DNA of 64,000 nucleotides from JAWSVE01 sp050633885 (GCA_050633885.1 JBOEHK010000004.1:124001-188000), one strand, 5' to 3'; shown: positions 9,874 to 18,858, counted from the stretch's first letter. The notes: a model not told the origin generated them from the sequence alone. Made by a program: numbers and translations.

Positions 9874-10823
9874 GTTTTGAGTACGCGATTATCGTTAAAA
9901 GTAAAACTCGCCTAGAAGCATTGATAGAACGTTTTAACACAAAGTCTCAAGCAAAGTTTTATATCGAAAGCTTAGGTGGTAATTTTGAAGAGTATGTCTT
10001 AGAAGATGAAAAATTCAAACATGCTCTTAATTCACTTCAAACTCAACTGTCAAAATCTATTAAAAATAAAACGATCGATAGGGATTTCGTTTCTTCTTAT
10101 ATCTTTTCAGCTAAGAATATTATCATCGTTATTGGACAAGACGGCTTAGTCGCTAATACAGCCAAGTACTCAAAAAACTTACCCATTTTAGCCGTCAATC
10201 CAGATAAAGAACGTTATGACGGTGTGTTATTGCCTTTTGATATTTCCGACTTTATGTTTGGTATTGATGACTTGTTAAGTGGTCGGCATCATTTAAAAAC
10301 GATGAGGTTTGCTGAAGCTAAACTCAATGATGGGCAGAGAATTTTAGCGTTTAATGATTTATTTATTGGTGCGTCTTCTCACGTATCAGCACGGTATAAA
10401 ATCACGTTTAATCAATTAGAAGAAGAGCATTCTTCTAGTGGTTTAATTGTATCGACACCTGCAGGTTCAACCGGCTGGTTAAGTTCTGTTTTTAATATGG
10501 CTTATGGGGTAGCAGGCATGTTTGAACCAAATTTAAAACCCAAAAGGCCTAAGATGAAAGAAAATGAATTGTTATTTACAGTTCGAGAGCCTTTTAAAAG
10601 TGTTAGAACCCAAACAAAAATAACGGCAGGTCGAATTAATAACTCAAAGCCACTAACAATAGAATCCTTCATGCCGTCAAATGGTGTTATTTTTAGTGAC
10701 GGAGTTGAAAAAGATTATTTAAAATTTAATAGCGGCGCTATTGCCACTATCGGCTTAGCGCCAGAAATGGCATCGTTGGTATCTAATAAGCGTCAAGTTG
10801 AGAAAGATAAAAAAAGTAGTTAA
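9870..10823 (+). CDS. NAD kinase-like (ATP-NAD/diacylglycerol kinase superfamily) protein
   Basis: A 317-residue protein with the layout of the NAD-kinase superfamily. The phosphate-binding loop reads GQDG at residues 89-92 where canonical enzymes have GGDG. The substrate region has FNDLFIGASSHVSARY, and the second signature STPAGSTGW corresponds to the usual TPTGSTAY. A late FSDG is also conserved. It is longer and more divergent than the housekeeping NadK, so its substrate may not be NAD. Its ATG overlaps the stop of the SPFH gene, and the pair is probably one functional unit. Kinase activity is inferred from motifs, and the altered loop makes that uncertain. Confidence 0.75.
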   Translation: MSFEYAIIVKSKTRLEALIERFNTKSQAKFYIESLGGNFEEYVLEDEKFKHALNSLQTQLSKSIKNKTIDRDFVSSYIFSAKNIIIVIGQDGLVANTAKYSKNLPILAVNPDKERYDGVLLPFDISDFMFGIDDLLSGRHHLKTMRFAEAKLNDGQRILAFNDLFIGASSHVSARYKITFNQLEEEHSSSGLIVSTPAGSTGWLSSVFNMAYGVAGMFEPNLKPKRPKMKENELLFTVREPFKSVRTQTKITAGRINNSKPLTIESFMPSNGVIFSDGVEKDYLKFNSGAIATIGLAPEMASLVSNKRQVEKDKKSS

Positions 10824-10870
10824 CGATGAATTTAAAAAAAGTAATTAAAGTACTTTCAACAGTTAATTTT

Positions 10871-11728
10871 CTAAAATCGGTAGCGGATAGAAAAATCATA
10901 ACTCAACATATCTGCATCCAAGCCATCTCCGTAAGCCACCCCAAAATATTTTTCAGTTGAAATCTCGGCACTGAGTGTTTTGGTTAAATCAAAAGAAATA
11001 CCTAGTCCTACTATTGGATCTAGGTGATGATATTTTTCGGTTTTTTTGATCGGGATAAAAATAAATGGTTCGGTAGTTGATAATCCGCTACCGATAGTGA
11101 CCCACTGAAAAACAATGGACGTTGTCTCAGTTTTAGTTTCGGTCAGTAATAGGCCGCCTTTGAGTATAAAACTGAGCTGATTTCTCATAGGAAAAATTCC
11201 TTTTCCTATGAGATGTATACCGTAGTTGTTGATAGTTGATTTAGATCCATTGATAGCACCTGCTAATATATCACTCGAATCTGAAGCGTATGTGGGTGAT
11301 TCGGTATTACTGAGTGTATTTGTTGCATTCGTATTGGATATTAGATTTTGGAAATCTACAGTCGCTGAAAAAGGATTAAAAGTACCGTTAGCAATTTGCG
11401 AATAATATGAATCTATTGTGTTAAAAGCCGTATTCGTTAACGAAGAAAAATTGTTATTGACGACTATAGTCTGCTTGCCTAAATCAGTATAACCAAACTC
11501 TAAAGACAAAATGGGTGTAAATTCATACCCTGCTGATAGTTTGAAGCCATTCGATCTCTCGTCTGTTTTGAGTGCGGTAAAAGGGCTTGGTCCGAGGCTA
11601 CCATTTTTCGGAAGATCACCTTGAGTGTTGTTGAAACTCAATGTTCCATACCAAGGGTTTGCAATACTTTTTGCGTTGACGAAGAGAATGATGCAAGTTG
11701 TTATCCGAAATAGTGTGCGAATATCCAT
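10871..11728 (-). CDS. Outer-membrane beta-barrel protein
   Basis: Predicted outer-membrane protein of about 285 residues. The chosen ATG at 11728 gives a signal peptide (MDIRTLFRITTCIILFVNA, then KSIA) before NPWYGTLSF; an in-frame ATG at 11755 lacks a ribosome binding site. Alternating hydrophobic strands such as GFKLSAGYEFTPILSLEFGYTDLG and the C-terminal aromatic SYDFSIRYRF are typical of small barrels of the OmpA/OmpW type handled by the Bam complex. A central Ser/Thr/Asn-rich stretch (about 85-170) looks like an extended loop. No ligand can be named. A strong sigma-70 promoter lies upstream at 11850-11878. Confidence 0.7.
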   Translation of the reverse strand: MDIRTLFRITTCIILFVNAKSIANPWYGTLSFNNTQGDLPKNGSLGPSPFTALKTDERSNGFKLSAGYEFTPILSLEFGYTDLGKQTIVVNNNFSSLTNTAFNTIDSYYSQIANGTFNPFSATVDFQNLISNTNATNTLSNTESPTYASDSSDILAGAINGSKSTINNYGIHLIGKGIFPMRNQLSFILKGGLLLTETKTETTSIVFQWVTIGSGLSTTEPFIFIPIKKTEKYHHLDPIVGLGISFDLTKTLSAEISTEKYFGVAYGDGLDADMLSYDFSIRYRF

Positions 11729-11849
11729 ATAGGTCTCATGAGTTAAAGTAATCATTGAAAGTACATTTACATTCGTCGATAAAAAAGTAGTCAGTATCCG
11801 ATAAATACAAAACCACGTATTGTCAGCGTTGGTAAATCAATGGGGGCGC

Positions 11850-11878
11850 ATTATAGGTTTCGTTAGATCCTCCGTCAA
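11850..11878 (-). promoter_or_regulatory. Sigma-70 promoter of the outer-membrane protein gene
   Basis: On the minus strand TTGACG (11878-11873) and a perfect TATAAT (11855-11850) are separated by exactly 17 bases. This is a near-consensus vegetative promoter placed about 120 bases before the ATG of the beta-barrel gene, leaving a moderately long 5' leader. Confidence 0.75.
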
Positions 11879-11944
11879 AGTGCCGGCATTTTTATAGGGA
11901 CTAAAATAGAATGTCATAGGCTGACAGCTTTCAGTCTAAAGCTT

Positions 11945-11974
11945 TTGATAGATAGGCCGATACTCATATATAAC
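11945..11974 (+). promoter_or_regulatory. Possible sigma-70 promoter for the basic hypothetical gene
   Basis: TTGATA at 11945 is followed 16 bases later by TATATA (or 18 bases later by TATAAC). It lies about 60 bases before the ATG at 12032, in the right orientation. Confidence 0.4.
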
Positions 11975-12031
11975 ATTAAGCTCTTTTCTGAACCGTATAC
12001 TTAAACAGGATGACGCTAATCGGGAGTCTTT

Positions 12032-12430
12032 ATGATAAACATACCATCAACAGTTCCCACTGCTAACACTGAAGGCGTTAAGGCCACTTCTTTGAAGGGG
12101 GAGAGGGTCGCACGCATTGAAAAGCTACAGGATGTCACCGACAAACCTGATTCTCGAAAAATGCCTAGGAAAAAACATAAAAATAGACAAAAAGAAGTGG
12201 CATCGGAAGATACGACAAGACAAGATTATGTTGATAGTCCAAAGCCGTTATCTGATGTGCCTTTAACAACTTATGAATTTCAATCGAGAAATGCAGTTCG
12301 ATCAAACGATCGAAGACACCGATTTGATCGACGTAAAAAAAACTCAAAAAACTTTCTCTTTGACAGCCGGGCGAGTAACACTAGACGCTCGAATGATAGC
12401 CGATATCCTTCGGTTGATATTGAAGTATAA
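12032..12430 (+). CDS. Hypothetical basic, low-complexity protein
   Basis: I do not recognise this 132-residue product. It has a clear GGGAG ribosome binding site 7 bases before the ATG and a possible promoter at 11945-11974, so expression is likely. The protein has no signal peptide or hydrophobic segment. It is rich in Lys, Arg, Asp and Ser, with clusters such as RKMPRKKHKNRQK and SNDRRHRFDRRKKNSKN, and a second SNDSR echo near the end; it is probably disordered and could bind nucleic acid. It converges on the ferredoxin gene and has no operon partner. Confidence 0.6.
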   Translation: MINIPSTVPTANTEGVKATSLKGERVARIEKLQDVTDKPDSRKMPRKKHKNRQKEVASEDTTRQDYVDSPKPLSDVPLTTYEFQSRNAVRSNDRRHRFDRRKKNSKNFLFDSRASNTRRSNDSRYPSVDIEV

Positions 12431-12497
12431 AAACTAAGCCCTACGTCTTACACAATAATAGATTCATTGAGACATTCTTTTTCGAGTTCGCCCTGAG

Positions 12498-12896
12498 TCA
12501 TTCGATCAAAATTTGGAAATCTTTAACAGGAATGCCTCCGATAAGATGCTCTTGGATAATTCTTTCGAGTACTTCAGGTGTGCAGGAGTGATACCACACC
12601 TTATCAGGGTAAACGACGGCGATAGGTCCTTGTTGGCAGATTCTTAGACAGTTAGCTTTTGTTCTAAAAATTGAGCCCTCGACATCTTGTTGAACTTCCC
12701 CTATCCGTTTTTTTAAATAGTTCCATGAGATTAAGCTCTTTTCTTTATTGCAACATTTTGCTTCCGTTTGATCGGCGCAGAGAAAAATATGTTTTTCAAT
12801 CGTATTGATGCGAAGATTTTTTGCAATTCGTGATAATTGTTTTTTTTCATCCTGAGTGAGTAAGGATTGAACTTGATCGCTAACAACAGGCTTCAT
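12498..12896 (-). CDS. Thioredoxin-like [2Fe-2S] ferredoxin
   Basis: A 132-residue protein of the thioredoxin-fold 2Fe-2S ferredoxin family. The ligands are recognisable: Cys40 in HIFLCADQ, Cys48/Cys49 (KCC), and the CLRIC pair in TKANCLRICQQGP, followed by the family sequence PIAVVYPDKVWYHSC. The N-terminal ~35 residues form a helical extension. The gene starts inside the end of the methyltransferase gene (17-base overlap, 12880-12896), so the two are translated together. That placement suggests it could supply electrons or a partner function for arsenic methylation; this is inference. Confidence 0.85.
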   Translation of the reverse strand: MKPVVSDQVQSLLTQDEKKQLSRIAKNLRINTIEKHIFLCADQTEAKCCNKEKSLISWNYLKKRIGEVQQDVEGSIFRTKANCLRICQQGPIAVVYPDKVWYHSCTPEVLERIIQEHLIGGIPVKDFQILIE

Positions 12897-13914
12897 GTGC
12901 TAACTCGCTAGTAGAAAAAGGGATGGAAGTTCCACATCCTTCAAAGATGCCATAATGTGTTTTGAAATCACCAATAAAATCAAAATGTGAATTAAATCGA
13001 GTGCTGTGCAACATCTTCCATGTATTTCCGCATACTGGAAATACTTTATTCGTCTCAAGATAATGATGTTTGTCTAATTGAAAGAAAGAAGGTTGATTAG
13101 GAATTGTACCTTTGTAAATGACGGCTTGCCCGTAATCCTCACATTCATTTTCGAGATTTTCTAATTTAAATAAGCGATAAGTCGCAGAAAAAAAATGAAG
13201 CGTTCCTACTCGTTGAGAAAGTATCGGGTCAGTGATGTCTAATGGTCGGTCTTCAACTAAGCGAGGGTCAGTAAAACCCTGTTGTTTTGCTAAATTTAAA
13301 AAGTCATTCCAATAGAGTGCTCCGCCTAAGCATTCGCCATAGAGAATTTCATCCTGTTGAACATCAACTGGAATGCGTTTATTACTGTAAACATCTGAAA
13401 AATAAAATTCGCCACCTGGTTTTAAAAGTTTAAAAATACTTTTAAGTACTGCGGCTTTATCGGTACAGAGATTGATAACGCAGTTAGAAACAATGACATC
13501 AAAGCTATTTTCTTCAAGCTCGAGTATATCTAACTGTTCTAATAGTCCTTTTTTAAACTCAACGTTACAGTAGCCAAACTTCTTTGAATGATACTCCTTA
13601 AAATTTTCAGCTATGGCGAGTTGTTCATCGGTCATATCAATACCGATAACCATACCTTCAGAGCCAACTAGCTGTGCTAATGCATAAACATCTCTGCCTG
13701 ACCCGCTACCTAGGTCTAAAACTTTAGCTCCTTCGAGGAGAGAAGGGCACACGAGGCCGCAGCCATAATACCGAGATAAGACTTCGGGATGTATATTGCT
13801 AAGTAAAGGTTTCAACCACTCTGGAATTGAAGATATATCACAACAGGCGGAAGTTTTTAGATCGTCGGAACTTTGTAATTTTTGTCCATAATATTCTTGT
13901 ACAAATTCTTGCAT
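12880..13914 (-). CDS. arsM: Arsenite S-adenosylmethionine methyltransferase (ArsM-like)
   Basis: Class I SAM methyltransferase of the ArsM/AS3MT family, which methylates As(III) to volatile or excretable species. The SAM motif is VLDLGSGSGRD (65-75), with GIDMTDEQL following. Family cysteines are at 24, 52, 145 (SNCVINLC) and 195 (GECLGGALYW). Their 28- and 50-residue spacings within each pair equal those of the well-studied algal CmArsM (C44/C72 and C174/C224). The C-terminal third (about 240-344) has further cysteines (PVCGNTW, FEGCGTS, EACC). There is no adjacent arsR. The 344-residue length is normal. Confidence 0.88.
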   Translation of the reverse strand: MQEFVQEYYGQKLQSSDDLKTSACCDISSIPEWLKPLLSNIHPEVLSRYYGCGLVCPSLLEGAKVLDLGSGSGRDVYALAQLVGSEGMVIGIDMTDEQLAIAENFKEYHSKKFGYCNVEFKKGLLEQLDILELEENSFDVIVSNCVINLCTDKAAVLKSIFKLLKPGGEFYFSDVYSNKRIPVDVQQDEILYGECLGGALYWNDFLNLAKQQGFTDPRLVEDRPLDITDPILSQRVGTLHFFSATYRLFKLENLENECEDYGQAVIYKGTIPNQPSFFQLDKHHYLETNKVFPVCGNTWKMLHSTRFNSHFDFIGDFKTHYGIFEGCGTSIPFSTSELAHEACC

Positions 13915-14017
13915 TAAATGTCTCTTGTGTTCAGGAATTAATAAGTTTGAAATTCATAATTTTGATCTTTCTAATAATGAAAATCTTGAACTTGTTTTGA
14001 CTTGGCGATACTTAACT

Positions 14018-15721
14018 TTAACTTAGCCCCAATACGTCACTCATTATTATACGTTGGTTCTTAATCGGGTCATTGGCTAGTTTTATGTCATTATCAAGAA
14101 TCATTTGATGTCTCTGATCTTCTGAGTATTCTTTCCACGTTGGTATTTTGTTGTTATTTGGATTACCCGATCTGGCAAAGGCAATCCATGTGTCGCTGAT
14201 CTTGTCAGCTAGATCACGTTCTTCTTTTGTCCCCGTTGTAAATCCGTAAACTGTTTTTTCGGTATCCGTATTATCAAAAACAAAGGGAATGTCTAAAGCG
14301 TGAGGTGTCATTAACTGGCCATTGAATGTGTTTGTTTTCCAGGTTAAATAATATGAATAAACAGGAGCAGCTTTTAAAGCAGCTCGACGCTCTGCGATTA
14401 CCTGACAGGGAATTACATATCTTGCGTCACTGACAATCAAGAAAAATATTTCTGATGCCGACGCTGTAGGGTTTTCCGCACGATAAGTCGTGATTAATTC
14501 ATTAGTCCGATCTTTACCGACTGACGATAAACGCTTAGGAAGATCCTTAAATGTTAAATTAAATGCTGATTTATCAGCACGCATTTGTAATGTTAGTTCC
14601 GTTCGATTAGCACCAATCAATAACGGGATATCTGGGTTGACTGGGGAAGCCTTGGGGTGGAATGGGTGGTACGGTAGAGTGTGTCCATCCACAACGGGGG
14701 CAAAGCCGTTTGTTGTTGCGCTATAGCCATGAGTTCGAGTGAGTTTTTGATAAGCAGCAATAATCTGTTCAGGTGGTAATTGTTGAGCTTTTTTAATCTC
14801 TCCTTTTTTTAACCCTAGCTCTGCCATCAACTTTTCTGAAAGAATATGCGCATCTTCTTCGTTCACTAATTGAATCGTTGGGCCGCTTTGTATCGCTGCT
14901 CGATGAAATAATCCTTTTGCTGCTGGCATTCCTAATAATGTACCGACTTTACGACCACCTCCCGATTCGCCAAAAATCATCACGTTATCGGGGTCACCAC
15001 CAAACGCCTCAATATTTGTTTTCACCCAAGTAAGCGCAGCGATTAAATCTTGCATTCCCACAGTTCCGCTACTGGCAAAATCTTCACCTCCTTGTTCTGC
15101 AAGATGACAAAAACCCATAACGTTTAAACGATGATTGACGGTGACGACAACGACATCACCTCGATTGCATAAATTCGTACCGTCATAACTAGGGCTTGAT
15201 CCGCTGTATGAACTTAAACCTCCGCCATGACACCAAAACATGACAGGACGTTTTGTCTTGACTTGAGAAGCGCTTGTGTTTTCTGAAGCGCTAAAGGCCG
15301 GCGTCCAAATGTTCAACACTAAACAATCTTCACCGTGTCCTTCGGTCAATTTTTTTGATGGCGATAAAGTTTGTGGTGTTGTTTGTCCATAATCAATCGA
15401 TTCTTTCACACCCCGCCACGGTGCAGCCGGTTGCGGAGGGCGAAACCTATTACTACCTGATGTACTAGCGCCATACGGAATACCTTTAAAAACACTCACC
15501 CCCTGAGAGACATAACCCTGGACTTTACCTAAAGCTGTCTCAATTATTTTTGATCGTGTTTTTTCTTTTGATAATGCTGATTGACTCAGTAAAATGCCAC
15601 TGGATAACAGTGTACGAGACGTTAATATACCGGTAGCTGTTTGCGCAAGAATGCCTGATCCCAATCCCAAAGAACCTGTTTTAAGGAATTGTCTTTTTGA
15701 TAAATTTTTAGGTTTTTCCAT
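14018..15721 (-). CDS. Type-B carboxylesterase with twin-arginine-like signal
   Basis: Serine hydrolase of the carboxylesterase/para-nitrobenzyl esterase family, 567 residues. The N-terminus SKRQFLKTGSLGLGSG resembles a Tat signal in which Lys-Arg replaces Arg-Arg, suggesting folded export. The esterase fold follows with GKVQGYVSQGVSVFKGIPYGA, EDCLVLNIWTP, the oxyanion-hole segment FWCHGGGLSSYSG, and the nucleophile elbow FGESGGG, where most relatives have GESAGG. The acid and His of the triad should lie in the C-terminal half, with ALDIPFVFDN probably near the His. The natural ester substrate cannot be predicted. Transcribed alone. Confidence 0.9.
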   Translation of the reverse strand: MEKPKNLSKRQFLKTGSLGLGSGILAQTATGILTSRTLLSSGILLSQSALSKEKTRSKIIETALGKVQGYVSQGVSVFKGIPYGASTSGSNRFRPPQPAAPWRGVKESIDYGQTTPQTLSPSKKLTEGHGEDCLVLNIWTPAFSASENTSASQVKTKRPVMFWCHGGGLSSYSGSSPSYDGTNLCNRGDVVVVTVNHRLNVMGFCHLAEQGGEDFASSGTVGMQDLIAALTWVKTNIEAFGGDPDNVMIFGESGGGRKVGTLLGMPAAKGLFHRAAIQSGPTIQLVNEEDAHILSEKLMAELGLKKGEIKKAQQLPPEQIIAAYQKLTRTHGYSATTNGFAPVVDGHTLPYHPFHPKASPVNPDIPLLIGANRTELTLQMRADKSAFNLTFKDLPKRLSSVGKDRTNELITTYRAENPTASASEIFFLIVSDARYVIPCQVIAERRAALKAAPVYSYYLTWKTNTFNGQLMTPHALDIPFVFDNTDTEKTVYGFTTGTKEERDLADKISDTWIAFARSGNPNNNKIPTWKEYSEDQRHQMILDNDIKLANDPIKNQRIIMSDVLGLS

Positions 15722-15926
15722 GATGAGTTCCAGCTATTTGTATTATTATCAAGGGGGTGACTAGCTGTTCATTATGGTAGATGAAATGATATCGCACAGC
15801 AATACAAAGGACTGAAAATTAGTATTACTCTCGAGAAAAAGTTGAAAATATAAAATAGTAAAATGTGAATGTTATTAGTGAGGACAATAACACAAGAATT
15901 AAAAACGAAAAGAGAAAATGAAGAGA

Positions 15927-16169
15927 TTAATCGAAGAGCTTGTTGAGTAATGCTCTAATGGCAGTGATCTGATCTTCAATAACATAGGCGTAATGGGTAC
16001 GAGCTTTTGGTGTTAGCTCATCATCAGAATTTTCAACGATTGTCCTCATTTGGCAGAGAGCTTCTAGCTTATCCGTTTCAAAATATATTTCATCTTCTAA
16101 AGGTTCGGTAGCTCGAAGACTTTCCAGTATATCTCGATTCATTAATGTGTCTTTCACAGCGACCTTCAC
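15927..16169 (-). CDS. Small hypothetical protein
   Basis: An unrecognised acidic protein of 71-80 residues, probably all helical (RDILESLRATEPLEDE, YVIEDQITAIRALLNKLFD). The start is uncertain: GTG at 16169, GTG at 16157 (with AAGG about 5 bases ahead) and ATG at 16142 are all in frame. It has no signal peptide or membrane segment. It lies alone between the esterase and the two-component system, in the same orientation. The size and composition resemble small cytoplasmic regulators, but no function can be assigned. Confidence 0.5.
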   Translation of the reverse strand: MKVAVKDTLMNRDILESLRATEPLEDEIYFETDKLEALCQMRTIVENSDDELTPKARTHYAYVIEDQITAIRALLNKLFD

Positions 16170-16391
16170 ATATACCGTTATTCGTCAAAATGATTCAACC
16201 GGTGAAGACAATTTAGTCACAAGCATATAATGATAAAATGCTTCCAGTTGTAGTGGAGCGCTACTTTAACGAGTGACACCTAAAAATGCCAGCATTCTAT
16301 CTATCTGATCAGTCATTTTTATTTTACGTTTATAATTTGATTGTATCGTATTTATATTAAATAGAATTTAAAACTAAAACGGTTTAAAAAG

Positions 16392-17087
16392 TCACATTTC
16401 TTCGTACTTGTAACCCGCTCCGTAAACAGACCGGATAGTTTCTTCTTGAGTAATACCCATTATTTTTTTTCTTAATTTCGTTATATGTGAATCAATAGTT
16501 CTATCATTGACGACTCGATGATCACTGTATGCTGAGTCCATCAGTTCGTTGCGTGAGAAAATTTTATTCGGTCGTGAAAGTAGAGTTTTTAAAATATTAA
16601 ACTCCACGAGTGTGAGAGCAACGGAATTGTTTTGATAGGTTGCATGTAGGTTATCTTCATTGATTGACAATGATGAATCAGGTCGATCATTATCCGTTGA
16701 CGATGGGTGATTATTCTTTATTTCTTTTTTAGAGCGCCTGAGCACTGCCTCTACTCGGGCAACCACTTCTCGAGGGCTATAGGGTTTACAAACATAATCA
16801 TCAGCACCAAGTTTTAAACCTATTAATCGGTCAACTTCCTCAACCTTAGCGGTCATCATGATAATTGGGATGCTCGAAGATTTCCGAACTTCATTACAAA
16901 TAGTCAGTCCGTCTTTATTGGGGAGCATTAAATCTAATAACACTAAATCGTAATCATTATTGATGATTTTTTCTGTTGCATGTAATCCGTCGACTTCAAT
17001 GTCAACACGGTAGCTTTCGTTTTCTAAATAGCTTTTTAAAATTTTAGCTAATTCTTTTTCGTCTTCAATGATTAAAATATTCATCAT
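16392..17087 (-). CDS. OmpR-family response regulator (BaeR/CpxR-like)
   Basis: 231-residue DNA-binding response regulator. The receiver domain shows the acidic pair (IIEDE), the phosphoacceptor Asp in LVLLDLMLPNKDG near residue 53, Thr in MMTAK and Lys in VCKPYSPRE. After a Ser/Asp-rich linker, a winged-helix domain follows (LTLVEFNILKTLLSRPNKIFSRNELM, VNDRTIDSHITKLRKKI, RSVYGAGYKY). The histidine kinase gene lies 26 bases upstream in the same direction, and a Spy/CpxP-like gene is divergent, so it probably controls an envelope-stress response. A second ATG immediately follows the first, so the start is uncertain by one codon. Confidence 0.93.
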   Translation of the reverse strand: MMNILIIEDEKELAKILKSYLENESYRVDIEVDGLHATEKIINNDYDLVLLDLMLPNKDGLTICNEVRKSSSIPIIMMTAKVEEVDRLIGLKLGADDYVCKPYSPREVVARVEAVLRRSKKEIKNNHPSSTDNDRPDSSLSINEDNLHATYQNNSVALTLVEFNILKTLLSRPNKIFSRNELMDSAYSDHRVVNDRTIDSHITKLRKKIMGITQEETIRSVYGAGYKYEEM

Positions 17088-17113
17088 AGTATTATAGGAA
17101 ATCTGAAGATGGG

Positions 17114-18655
17114 TTAAGGAGCAGATGGGCTAGCAAGGATCGGTATTGAGATGATGACTTTTAAGCCACCTAGTTCACTTTGCGAAAAGTGTAATACCCC
17201 TTTATGCGCCAAAATAATATTTTCGCAAATAGATAACCCTAAACCGGAACCCCCTGTCTCTCTATTGCGAGACATGTCGACGCGATATAATCGCTCAGTG
17301 AGTCGGTGTAATAATGAATTATCGACGGTCGGAGCGCTATCTTGGATAGTAATCACCACCGTTTTTCCTTGTTGATTTTCATCAACGTGTAAATCTATTG
17401 TAATGACGCCAGGTGTGTCCTCTGTACCGTCAGTATATTTAATCGAATTTTCTAATAGATTTAAAAATAGTTGTAATAAGCGATTTTCATCACCTAAAAC
17501 AGTGATAGGTGATTCAATATTCGATTTTTTATATTCTAAAGAAAGATGGCTGTGTTTAATTTTTTCGGTCATTAACTGAATGGAATCTTCCAGTATTTCA
17601 TTGATCGCAACACTTTTTTTATTGTATGAAAGTGAACCGATATCGGACAGTGATAATTCGTATAAGTCTGAGATCAAATCTTTAAGTCGTATCACATGCC
17701 GCTGTAGCCTTGAAATAGATGTTTGATTAAGCGCTCTTATCCCATCTTCAATTGCTTCCAAATCTGCTTGCAAAATAGCCACTGGCGTTCTCAATTCATG
17801 AGAGATATCAGCCACCCATTGCTTCCTCTGTTGTGTGCTTTCATTTAATGTTGAGCCTAAATCTGTCAAATAATGAGATAGAATACTCAATTCATCTTTT
17901 CCATTAATGGGTACAGGCGATTTATACTCGCCAAATGTTAATAATTTGACATGCTGAACTAATTGGTTAATACGTTTGATTAGGAACAAAGAGAGTAAGG
18001 CGGAAGATAGGATGGCAAATATTATGATGCATATTAAAACAAATAATAAATTATTGCTTTGATCTTTGATAAATTGGTTGTCGAGATAATCTCTAACACT
18101 AGGCCGTGTAGGAATAGAAAGAAAACCCACGATATCGCCGTCAACAATCAGTGAGCGTTCAATGTTCTCTATCTCTCCCTCTCCCTCTCCCTCTCCCTCA
18201 TTTGAGGGACCTAAGCTGCCAACAATCAGTTTTTTATCGGTATCAAGTAACGCTATTGGTATCTCTAGTGATCGGCTTAAACGATTTCCTCTTCTTAAAG
18301 CCGGCATGTCACGTCGATTGCTATCTGTAATTTTCTTGTCGTCGTTTCGAGCGATATTTGAATCGTCACCTTGCCTCAGAACTCGTCTATCTCTTCGTCT
18401 TACATCTTTTGCGAGTACTTGAAAGGTAAACCGATTCCACTGAGTAGGATTTTGCTTGAAGTAGTCCCAGTTGCCTTGATCACCGTACCAATCTTCGAGT
18501 TGGTTAGCGAAGGAGTCTAAAACACGGAGCTCTCGTTGATTGAGGTATGTTGAAAAAGAGCGTTCAAAATTCCAAGAAAGAAATAGATACAACCCAGTCG
18601 CTAATAAGCCATTAACGATAAGAATAACAATAAAGAATTTAGGCTTTAAACCCAT
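17114..18655 (-). CDS. Envelope sensor histidine kinase
   Basis: 513-residue membrane sensor kinase, partner of the adjacent response regulator. A first transmembrane helix (about 6-26) and a second (about 205-228) flank a periplasmic domain of roughly 175 residues that is rich in Arg/Asp. HAMP follows, then the phosphoacceptor His in ADISHELRTPVAIL. The ATP-binding domain has the N box LLENSIKYTDG and the G box GGSGLGLSI. The periplasmic domain contains a Gly-Glu repeat (GEGEGEGE) encoded by a hexanucleotide repeat at 18175-18198 that recurs at 62491. Architecture resembles BaeS. Confidence 0.92.
   Translation of the reverse strand: MGLKPKFFIVILIVNGLLATGLYLFLSWNFERSFSTYLNQRELRVLDSFANQLEDWYGDQGNWDYFKQNPTQWNRFTFQVLAKDVRRRDRRVLRQGDDSNIARNDDKKITDSNRRDMPALRRGNRLSRSLEIPIALLDTDKKLIVGSLGPSNEGEGEGEGEIENIERSLIVDGDIVGFLSIPTRPSVRDYLDNQFIKDQSNNLLFVLICIIIFAILSSALLSLFLIKRINQLVQHVKLLTFGEYKSPVPINGKDELSILSHYLTDLGSTLNESTQQRKQWVADISHELRTPVAILQADLEAIEDGIRALNQTSISRLQRHVIRLKDLISDLYELSLSDIGSLSYNKKSVAINEILEDSIQLMTEKIKHSHLSLEYKKSNIESPITVLGDENRLLQLFLNLLENSIKYTDGTEDTPGVITIDLHVDENQQGKTVVITIQDSAPTVDNSLLHRLTERLYRVDMSRNRETGGSGLGLSICENIILAHKGVLHFSQSELGGLKVIISIPILASPSAP
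18175..18198. repeat. (CTCCCT)4 hexanucleotide repeat inside the kinase gene
   Basis: Four perfect copies of CTCCCT on the plus strand, coding for alternating Gly-Glu in the minus-strand kinase gene. Because the unit is six bases, slippage would keep the reading frame. A near-identical tract lies at 62491-62513 in an unrelated gene. Confidence 0.9.
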
Positions 18656-18858
18656 TATATTACCTTACTATCAATGGCCAGATACGGATATATATTAACC
18701 TTTAAATGTGTAAAAAGTATGTAGCTGAAATGTATTAATTTATGCATATTGTTTTGACATTCTCAAGTTAACTTAGCGGTGAAGTTATGGAGTTACACAA
18801 ATATAACTCACAGGATCAACCACTATTAAAGTTTACTACTTGTTTAAAGAGGTGTTAT

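Noticed and set aside
18175..18198. CRISPR-like or tandem repeat array
   Set aside because: It is a simple six-base repeat inside a coding gene with no spacers and no cas genes in the window.
18162..18422. Plus-strand frame with SPSPSPS opposite the sensor kinase
   Set aside because: It is the complement of the kinase's Gly-Glu repeat region; the kinase gene accounts for this DNA.
18711..18725. CpxR-like box GTAAA-N5-TGTAG before the Spy-like gene
   Set aside because: Only the first half matches the GTAAA-N5-GTAAA consensus, so it is too weak to list as a site.
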